Of a DNA stretch of 16,772 bases, positions 6,879-14,900 are shown one piece after another. A program made the position numbers and the translations under genes. The first letter of the stretch is position 1; each line of letters opens with the position of its first letter. The notes beneath the pieces were generated by a model, which saw only the letters and a list, made by a program, of their open reading frames with translations, was not told the DNA's origin and searched no databases. The DNA comes from Chlamydomonas sphaeroides. Taxonomy: Eukaryota; Chlorophyta; Chlorophyceae; Chlamydomonadales; Chlamydomonadaceae. Location: assembly GCA_001662425.1 (NCBI GenBank), contig BDDC01000201.1, positions 7,429 through 24,200 on the forward strand. The letters run 5' to 3'.

Positions 6879-7845
6879 GTGGTGCATGCCGGTGCTGGTC
6901 CGCGGCGTGCCGCTGCCGTTGCTGGTGGCGCTGCGAGACGTCACCCCCGACAGGCAGCTGTTTCGCGACTTCGGAGCGGACTGGTGGCGGGAGCTGGTCC
7001 GGCCGTGGAAGTACCTGACGCACATGCGGCTTGACGCCGAGGTCATGCTGCACGGGGGCCAGCTGCAGTCCGACCTGCAGCCGCGCCCCCCCCCACACAC
7101 ACACAGCAGCAGCGGCGCAGCCAAGCGCCCGGCGCCGCGGCCGCAAGCCGCCAACGGCCGGCCAGGTGCGCCGGCCGAGCATGGATGGCCCCGAGCTGCT
7201 GCCGCCTCCTGGCGCCAGCCCGAGGGGCGTGGGCGATGGGGACGGCGCCCGACGCCATTGCTCCGCGCTGCAGTCCTGAACGCCGAGCAGGGCCGCGTGG
7301 CGCGCCGCCGGAGCCGCAGTCGCAGCCGCAGCCGCCGGAGCCGCAGCCGCAGCCGCCGGAGCCGCAGCCGCCGGAGCCGCAGTCGCAGCCGCAGCCGCAG
7401 CTGGGACGGCCGCGGGTCCTGCCGGCTCACAAGGTGCGAGCCGCAACGGAGGTCACGCTACAGCCGGCGCCCCAGCGACGGCGACACTCCTGACGGCCTG
7501 TCGGACAGGGGCACCGGCCCGGGGCCTGGGCGCGGTCGAGGCTCAGGCCCCGGCCCGGCGCCTGGATGCGGTTGGGGACCGAGGCCAGGCCGAGGCCGCG
7601 GCCAGGCCCCTTTCGGGGCGGCCCCCGGCCCGCCGTGGACGCCCTGCAGCGATGGCCGGGGACGGACGTCCGCGAGCGGCTCGGCGTGGGAGCACGAGCA
7701 GCCGCGCGGTGGTGGTCGCGGCTGGGGCCAGGATGGGGCGGGGCCCGGCGGTTATTCGCACGACCGCGCGGGGCCACTACACGGCACAGGCATGGGCCCG
7801 CGCCGGGCTGGGGAGCCGCGACGGCCGCACGAGGGCGGGTGGTGA
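6879..7845 (+). CDS. Copy A terminal exon: SET C-terminal motif, Arg-Ser repeat and Gly/Arg-rich tail
   Basis: The first ~40 codons complete the SET core: a Pro-Leu-Leu-Val-Ala-Leu-Arg-Asp-Val strand, then Arg-Gln-Leu-Phe-Arg-Asp-Phe-Gly and Trp-Trp. In active SET enzymes the last motif is normally Asp-Tyr, with the catalytic Tyr; here it is Asp-Phe (6970-6972). From about 7085 the same frame continues without a stop through a basic low-complexity tail: a pure Arg/Ser tract at 7303-7401, then Gly-Pro-Gly-Arg-rich sequence to TGA at 7843. Such a tail suggests binding to RNA or splicing factors, but only if it is really translated; an unrecognised splice or earlier end cannot be excluded. No Cys-rich post-SET motif is seen. 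Confidence 0.6.
7083..7106 (+). repeat. Poly-C followed by (AC)n microsatellite
   Basis: A run of Cs passes directly into an AC dinucleotide tract, just after the SET core of copy A. It is a slippage-prone site that could shift the frame of the tail. Confidence 0.9.
7303..7401 (+). repeat. Imperfect (CCGCAG)-type hexamer repeat encoding an RS domain
   Basis: There are 33 codons of Arg and Ser only, in the frame that continues from the SET domain. The other frames of the same DNA give Pro/Glu/Gln-rich or Ala-rich peptides. RS tracts are typical of SR splicing proteins; on a SET protein they are unusual. Confidence 0.85.
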
Positions 7846-8434
7846 GGTAGCTAGGTAGGGCTGGCTCGGGAGGGGAAGTATGATGCAGCGCTGGGAGGCG
7901 CGCGGGGGAGGAGGGTCAGCTTGGGCAGGGCGCCTCGGCCCGGGCCTTGGGTGGGGGCTTGATGTCATGGAGCATCATCAGCCGTGGGCACTAGACATTG
8001 GGACGGTGTGCTCGTGTTCGTAGGACATATTGCTATTGCTTGCAATTTACTGGATCAGTTGGTGAGTCATCCGTGGGACTAGTTGCGATGCAGGCCCTGA
8101 CACAGCAGTCCGGGAGCGAGGCACTGCACGTGTATGCGGCGGCCGCTGCTGCATCGGGGGGAGTGTGGAGTGCGTACGCGTTGGCTGGCGCGCCAGGTGC
8201 GCCGTAAATTGCCCTTTCGCAGGCATGTGCTGTGTATGCGATGGTACTGATTGCTGGACCCAAGCTCGCGGCCGCTCGCGGCGACCCTCGGCGACCGGCA
8301 AGGCTGGGCGAGGGTGGAGCAGGGGAGTTCCCTGGGAGTTCCCTTGGGGTTGGGTAGGTCACTTGGATGAAGCGAGGGAAGCACGGGGCCCAGGGCTTCC
8401 GTCATGCTGCATACCTGTAGAACTGTAATGCGGA
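7846..8434 (+). other. Copy A presumed 3' UTR / intergenic spacer with a possible intron
   Basis: There is no convincing coding frame; GC is visibly lower from about 8000. A good splice pair lies inside: G|GTGAGT at 8062 and a T/C-rich TTTCGCAG acceptor ending at 8222 (161 nt). This could be a 3' UTR intron of A, part of a non-coding transcript, or chance. A short direct repeat (gggagttccct twice) lies near 8325-8345. Confidence 0.4.
8424..8428 (+). terminator. TGTAA polyadenylation signal
   Basis: TGTAA is the standard green-algal poly(A) signal. It lies about 580 nt after the copy A stop and about 400 nt before the copy B start, the expected place for the end of transcript A. Confidence 0.55.
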
Positions 8435-8452
8435 GGACGCGTGCACGCGTCC
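8435..8452. repeat. 18-nt perfect palindrome next to the poly(A) signal
   Basis: ggacgcgtgcacgcgtcc reads the same on both strands, starting seven bases after TGTAA. It could form a stem-loop at the cleavage region or be a dimeric protein-binding site. Confidence 0.7.
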
Positions 8453-8828
8453 CCTCTCCAGTTCCCTGATTTCAACTGCCATGGGGGCTGCTTGTACGTC
8501 AGGTATGGACCGGCGCGATCATGTCGTCTTGGACTTCGGCAAGCTTCGAACGACATATGGATATGCGAATCGCAGCATGACGCACGGCTGCGAGCTGTTA
8601 TGCCAAAACTGTGCAACGTCGTCCCGACTCCTGAGTGAGATGGCTTCCAACCACATGCACATGCATCACATCGCTATGTAGTCTGCTTCGCGGCAAAGAC
8701 GGCGCGCCCTTGACGCAGTGCGGCAGTCGCGACGTTCGTGCCTTCCGGTAAGGCGGCTGCCACAGACCCTACTAAGACGCTGCACCCGACACATATTACA
8801 TTTTGCTCTGATTGCAGGCGCCCTTGCC
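8453..8828 (+). promoter_or_regulatory. Copy B presumed promoter and 5' UTR
   Basis: I see no clear TATA box or other core element. A likely 5' UTR intron lies at 8748-8817 (donor CCG|GTAAGG, acceptor CTGATTGCAG with a T-rich tract, 70 nt). It would place the ATG of copy B 12 bases into the next exon. Transcription would then start upstream of 8748. No gene is seen on either strand in this stretch. Confidence 0.4.
8748..8817 (+). other. Copy B 5' UTR intron (70 nt)
   Basis: GTAAGG donor, an ACTAAG branch-like motif near 8770 and a strong TTTTGCTCTGATTGCAG acceptor. It lies directly before the proposed start exon. Confidence 0.5.
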
Positions 8829-8904
8829 ATGGACCCCTACCGACCTACTGCACCGCCGATGGCGCGCTCGCCCGGGTGGCACCGCAACGATGCCGGACAA
8901 CTGG
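8829..8904 (+). CDS. Copy B first coding exon
   Basis: It begins Met-Asp-Pro-Tyr-Arg-Pro and encodes 25 residues plus one base. It ends at CTGG|GTGCGC; the intron it opens contains a TGA at 8920 in the incoming frame, so splicing is required if this ATG is used. Confidence 0.55.
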
Positions 8905-11900
8905 GTGCGCATTTTATACGCTGACCTTCTACCGTTTGCGGCCTGCTGAGGCGCAATGCGGCAGTTGGCTCGGGCGCATCTCGCCGCATAACGGACATTC
9001 CCCCACCCTTCCCCCGACGGCCGCTTCATCCCCAGGCATGAGCGCCGCTCATACGGACTGGATGACGTATCAGCAGCCGGGCGCCATGCTGCAGACCGGT
9101 GGCAGCGCACCACTGCGAATGGACACACCCTCGGCTTGGCTGCCGGGCGCCACCAACTCGGGCCAGTTCTGGCGGCAAGGCCCGTGGCCGGCACAGGGGC
9201 CTGCCTCGGCGCCCGGCCCGTTGCCACACCACCACCATGCGCCTGGCTATGCAGCCGGCTCGCAGGGCTTTGCCGGAGGTGGTGGCCACCGGCATGGGAG
9301 GCGCAGGCGATCGCAGCATGGGCATGCAGCACGCCGCAGCGGCGCGCACAGCGCTCGGGGCAGGGCAGGGCAGCGCCGCGTCGACGGTGCTAGCAGCGGC
9401 GGCGGCCGGAGGCAGAGCGGCAGAGAGGAGGGCCCGGATCAGCTCGCCGGTTGCAGCTGCGGTGAGCTTGGGGCTGGGTCGGGCACAGGCCCGGCGGGGC
9501 CAGGCCAAGGCAGCGAGGGCTCAACATACCTCAGCGGCGGCGGCGGCGGTGACGGCTCTGGAGACGAGGACGATGCGACGGGGTCGGGCGCACGCCCAGC
9601 TGCTAGCGGGAAGGGAGCTGCAGGCGCGGAGCAGGCTGCCCTGGATCCTGGGGCTAAGAGGCCCCATGGCTCGGAGGACAGGCCTGGCGGCGACCCCAAG
9701 ACGCGGCGCCTCTTTGGCAGCAGTGTGTGGGAGCGGCGGCGCGAGGCGGCGGTGTCCGCTTCTGGGAGACCGCCAGGCGACAGCGCCGCTGGTGGAGGCA
9801 GGCCCGGCGGCGACGGCTTTACGCTGTGTGCGGCGGAGGGCGACGGCCCTGAAGGCAGCGGCGCGGCGGCAGAGGGCCGGGCCGCAGCGGCAGACGACCA
9901 AGGCACACAGCCGGTGAGCCCATACAGCATGCTGTCTGACAGGGGCGCACGGCAACCATGGTGGTTTTGAATCGAGCTGTCGGTCGCATGCGGCCCTGGC
10001 CCCGCGTAGGGCTCGGCAGCCGAAAACGCAACCGCGGAGGGAACGGCGCGCCGCACAAGCCCCGACGCCGCCCAGCTTGGGCCGTCGCAGCAGCCAGAGC
10101 CGGTGTCAGAGCAGGTGGATGAGAAGGTGGGGTTCGAAGCATGATTAGCGCGGCGTGCCAGCGACCTATAGGCGTAGGGCTTCAAAACTGGGCATGCTAC
10201 TGATCATCATGCGTATCTTGTATGGCGTTGACCGTAACGGCATAATAAGCCGGAATGAACTGCGGCATGTACGCAGGCCGGCCGGGGCAGCGGCGCCTGC
10301 GCACTGCCGCTCGGGCGGCGCCCCAGCGGCTCCAGCCCTGACGCCCAGCGCTTCAAGCACGAGCCGCCGGCGAACGGTCAGGTGAGCAGCAGGCCGTTAT
10401 GCCTTTGCAGGCCCTAGTTGACGCGCTTGCGCCACGGGCTCCGCCTCATGGCCAGCTGATCGTGAGGTGCTCGGTCCATGACACGTCTGTCCCTGCCGTG
10501 ACCAGCGGGTACGCGCCATGATCAACCCATGCAGACCGGCCGGGGCAGCGAGGCCCCCGCCTCCACGCCAGCAGGGCGCAGCCCCGGCGGCAGCGGCCTC
10601 GCGATGCACTCCCTCGGCCCCTCGGCTGGCGGCTGGTCTGGTCCGGGCGCTCGGAGCGAGGGCACGGTGGGCCGCTCGGGGCTGCGGCCACTCGTTGGCT
10701 CAGGCCCCATCCAAACGTGGCAGCAGCCGCAGCCAAGCGCGCGGCGGGCGCTGCAGTGGCGACCTTCGCCGGGCCCGCCCGGTTCTGCCGCCGGTGCCAG
10801 GGCTGGCTCGGGCGCAGCGCCACAGCCGGTTCCGCAGCGGCTTACGGCCGGGCCGCTGAAACCGGAGCAGGGAGGGCCGCCGCGGCCAGGTGTGGGCGTT
10901 GCCGGGGCTGCCGCCGCCGCGGCCCAGCCGCCGCACGGCGGCCCCGTAAGGTCGGGCTGTGGCGAAGAGAGCAGAGCCGGCACGGCCACCGCGCTGACGG
11001 ATTGGCCGGAGCCGCAGCAGCGGACGTCGGCGACGGCGGAGGAGCCAGCAGCGGAGGTGGCTGACGGCCGCGGAGGCGACAGCGGAGGCGACAAAGCCGC
11101 AGGGCTGGTTGCCTCTGCACCCGAGCCGGGCGACACCGCTGGTGCTGCAGTGGTTGGTGGCGAGACAGGTCCTGCCGCAGCGCAGCCCTCGTGTGGTGCC
11201 TCTGGCCGAACAGCCGATGGCGACGCCGACATGCGGCCGGGGCCGTCGGGCTCTGCGCCCGAGCCCGGCGACGCCGCTGGCGCTGCGGTGCGCCGCAGGT
11301 GCTCGTCGCCGCTCCAGCTGCTGCAGCGCTGCCAGCTGCCAGCTGAGGGCGGCGCGGCCCTCGATGACTGCGCGCAGCCGGCCAGCACCGCCGCCACCGA
11401 CCATGTCGCGCCCGGCGCGGACGACTCAATCTCAGCGAGGGAAGTTGGGGGAGGCCCGGCGTCCGCGGTTTGGGCCCAAGACAGGGCTGGCAACGGACCT
11501 GGCGCTGCCGCTGCGGTTGGCCCCTACCCCGGCAGCCCTGTTGCCGGCATTGGTGGCCGCTGCTGCGACGAGCCTTCGCAGGGAGCTAGCCCATCGTTAG
11601 CGCCGGCTGCCGGAGACCGCGCGGGCAGCAGCCCTGGGGACGGCACTGGCACCGCCGCCAGCGCGCGCTCCGGAGAGCTCTCAGCCGGCCCTCAGAGCGG
11701 CGCTGCCGCAGCCGGCGCGGCTTCGACGGAGGACGCCGGCCCTGGGGAAGGCGCTGACGCCGCCGCCGGCACGCCTGCGGGAGACGGCGCGTGGACTCGG
11801 GTGACTGACAGTGGGCTGCTCCAAAAGAGAATGTCAGTCAGCAAGCACGTCGTGGGGCTGCTGCTGGGCCGGGCCCTGGCGGGCGCGGGGCTTCCGAAGG

Positions 11901-14900
11901 GCACGGCGCTCAGCCTGCGGGCGGCGGAGGCGGATGCTGGCCACCGTGCCTCGAGCGACAGCCTGCTAGCGCGGGCGTCCTTAGTCAGCTACACGTACCC
12001 TTCGGGCAAGGTGGCATGGCGCCTGACCGGCCTGAGCAGCTGGTCGAAAGCCTGCGGCGCACGGCCAGGCGACCGCCTCTCCCTGGCGCCTTTGCCTGCT
12101 GGCGAGGGAGAGCTGGGCGTCGCGGGCACCCGTGTCGCGGGCATCGCCATCAGCTTGCGACAAGGCGAGGGAGTGCAGCTGGCGGCGAGCGGCGCAGCCC
12201 GGCCTCGGCGGCCGTCAGCAGGCGGCAGGGGCAGGGCCAGGCGACGGCTGCGCGCTGCGGCCGCCTCCTGCAGCGACGGCGATGGCTCTGACAGCGACAG
12301 CTCCGAGGCCGGCGCCGAGCTCGACGCACTGGCCGACGACGGCGCTGCAGCAGACGCCTTGGCATGCACGGAGGATGCGGCCGCTGCGGTGCAGCCAAGC
12401 GCAGCTTGTCCCCTTGCGGTCGCAGGCGGCGCGCGGACGTCTCCCCACCTTCCTGCACCGGTCTCTGTTGTCGTCAAGCCCGAGCCCACCGGTGACTTCG
12501 GCGCGCAGCCTCAGCCGGGGCCCAGCGTCCCCAGCGCCAGCCCGGCGCTGGCCACGCCGCCATATGCGAAGGTGGCAGGAGCGGCAGCAGGGGAATCGCC
12601 ACACAAGCAGCGCCCTTGCCCGCCGCCGCAGCCAGCAGACGGCTGCCGTGGGGTGGTGGTGGGCCCCCTCACCGACGGCGCCACTCGCACGGGCAGCATC
12701 TTCCTGTCCCGCACTTTCGTGACGCGGCTGCTGGGCGAGGCGGCGGCGGAGGCAGGGCTGACGCCGAGCCAGCAAGTGCCGCTGCGGCCGGCGCCGGCCG
12801 AGTGCCACGAAGACGATGACGACGACGCAACCGACGCGGTCGCGAGCGCATGCCTGCGCAGCTACACGGCCAGGAGCATGCTGTTGTGGCGCCTGACGGG
12901 CCTTTGCCGCTGGCTGCACGAGCGCGGCGCGCGGGCCGGCGACGCCCTGCGGCTGGAGCCCGTGGCGCCGCCGGCCGGCCAGCCCGGCGCCGCCGGCACG
13001 GCCGTCGCGTCCCTGGCTGTCAGCCTGGTGCGGCAGGAGAGCGGCGCCGTGGCCCTGTTGGGCATGGAAGCGACCGGTGCGGGCGCTGAAGCAGCGGCCT
13101 GTGGCGCTGGCGGGAGCCGCCGTGGGGTGCGCATCACCTCCCTGAGCGCTAGGCACATTCGCAGCGGCGGCGCCGCCGTGCCGCTTGGCAGAGTGCGGCG
13201 CCTGCTGGGCAAGCAGCTGGCGGCGCGCGGCCTGGCCCCCGGCCAGGCCATCCCGACGCTCACCGCCGACGGCCGCGCTACCCAAGCCACGCTGCGTGCG
13301 TATTGCGGAGGCAGGCGGCCCTGCTGGCGGCTCTGCGGGGCGCGCCTGTGGTTCCGCGACTCCGGCGCGTGCCCCGGCGACACGCTGTGGCTGGAGGCTG
13401 CGCCGTCAGACGCGCAGCAGGGTGGCGGCATCGCAGGGACGGCTGGCGCCGCGCTCGTCATGCGATTGCAGCGCAGTGCTCCCAAGCCCCCGGGTGGCGA
13501 ATCCGGCAGCAGCGACGGTGCGCAAGCGTCAGGTGCTGACGGCAGCGGCAGCAGCAGCTACGGCGACAGCGACAGCGAAAGCCAGGATGACGGCAGCAGT
13601 GACGGCGACGACGAGGGAAAGCAGCGGGGCAGCCTGCTGGTGCTGCGCCTGACCAAGCTGCGCACGCTGATGGGCGCCGCAGCGCTGCACGCCGCCTTCC
13701 CGCAGCAGTGCGCGGCGCTTGGGTCGGGCGGCGGCGCGAGCCAGGCGGTGGTGCTGCACGTGCGGCGGCCCGGCGGCGGCGGCGGCGACGGCGACGAGTC
13801 GCTGCAAGCCCGCAGCCTTGAGCTCAAGCGGGTGGGCTGCCACGGCATCGGGCTCTTTGACGGCGGCCGCCTGGCTCGGCAGCTGGGGCTGTGGCCGGGG
13901 GCCGAGCTGCGGCTGTCGGCGCTGCCCGACGGCCGCGTGGTCTTGAAGGCGCTAGCAGCCTTACCATCCGCCGCTGCTCGCGCCATGCCGGCGGCAGGCG
14001 CGACCGCAACCCGCGCCGGCGCTGCCCAGCTTGTGGCGCTAACCCAGACGTCATGCAGCCACGGCATGGTCTACGTGCCGCAGGCGGCTGCCGGGGCGCT
14101 CCTGGGAGGCCCTTCCGGGGGCCGGCTCGCCCCCGGCCGGACCCTGCCCGTGCAGCCAGCTGAGTCCGACGGCTCGGCCACGTCCGGCCTGCTAGCGGGC
14201 GCCGTGCTGCGGAGCAGCGCCCAGGACTGGCGCGTGTACGGTCTCGGCTACTGGCTGCGGTCCGTGGGCGCGAAGCTGGGCATGCGCCTGCGGCTGGCGC
14301 CCGTGCTGGCCGTGGCGGGGGATGGTGTGGCGCCGGGTGCACCCCGCGTCGTGGCCATCACTGTTGCCCTGGAGCCGCCGGATGGCAAGCAGCCTCTGGC
14401 GCTGGCGCCGCCGCCGCGACTTCAGCGCTTGCCGGAGGCGGCGGAGGCTCCCGGGTGCAGCAGTTGCGGGCCCCAGGAGGGGCGCAGCGTGGAGCCAGCC
14501 GGGGCCGGGGCCGGGACCGGGGCCGGGGCTGTGGCTGCAGGGGCACCTAGTGAGCTGCCTGGCGACGCGGCGTTGCGGTCGCCACCACGGCAGCAGGCTC
14601 CGTCACAGACAGGCGCTGGCCGCGCATGCTTAGAGGCGGGCGCTGGCGGCAGCATCGGCAGCTCCGGTCACGACAACAGCGCCGCGCGAGCTCCGCCCCT
14701 GCGGGCTGCACGAGCGCGCACGCCCTCTGCGCCGCCCGCCTTCTCTGTGCCGCTGCGCCTGCACCGCGGCCACCTGTCGGCGCCCGCGGCCGAGCTGCGG
14801 ACGCTGCTGCCGGACCTGGTCGAAGCCGCCCGCATCACAGGCGTCAGCCAGCGCCTGGAGCTGCACACACCGGGCGCTGCGGGCGGCCTCAGCCACCACG

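Larger units (their letters stand above)
1..7845 (+). pseudogene. Copy A: disrupted multi-repeat (B3-like) SET-domain gene, 5' end off the window
   Basis: This is the upstream member of a tandem pair; it matches copy B (8829 onward) segment by segment: N-terminal low-complexity exon, repeats R2-R6, Gln-rich linker, pre-SET and SET. A working protein would be a putative nuclear lysine methyltransferase with tandem B3-like modules. The homologous reading path changes frame repeatedly (about 2400-2640, 3001-3023, 3267-3315, 3790-3940, near 4148, 4800-5100, 5930 and 6065) and meets stops at 5707-5709 and 6111-6113; R1 is absent and R6 is cut short. GT-AG introns in the SET part are intact and the last exon is open for over 900 bases. 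The preserved 3' part may mean recent decay, repair by gene conversion from B, or a surviving shorter gene. Some frame changes could be small introns or sequence errors, so pseudogene status is likely but unproven. Confidence 0.62.

Noticed and set aside
8738..9035. Continuous frame from 8738 through to exon 2 of copy B without splicing
   Set aside because: It starts with GTG rather than ATG, and two good GT-AG introns explain the region better. Kept only as an alternative.
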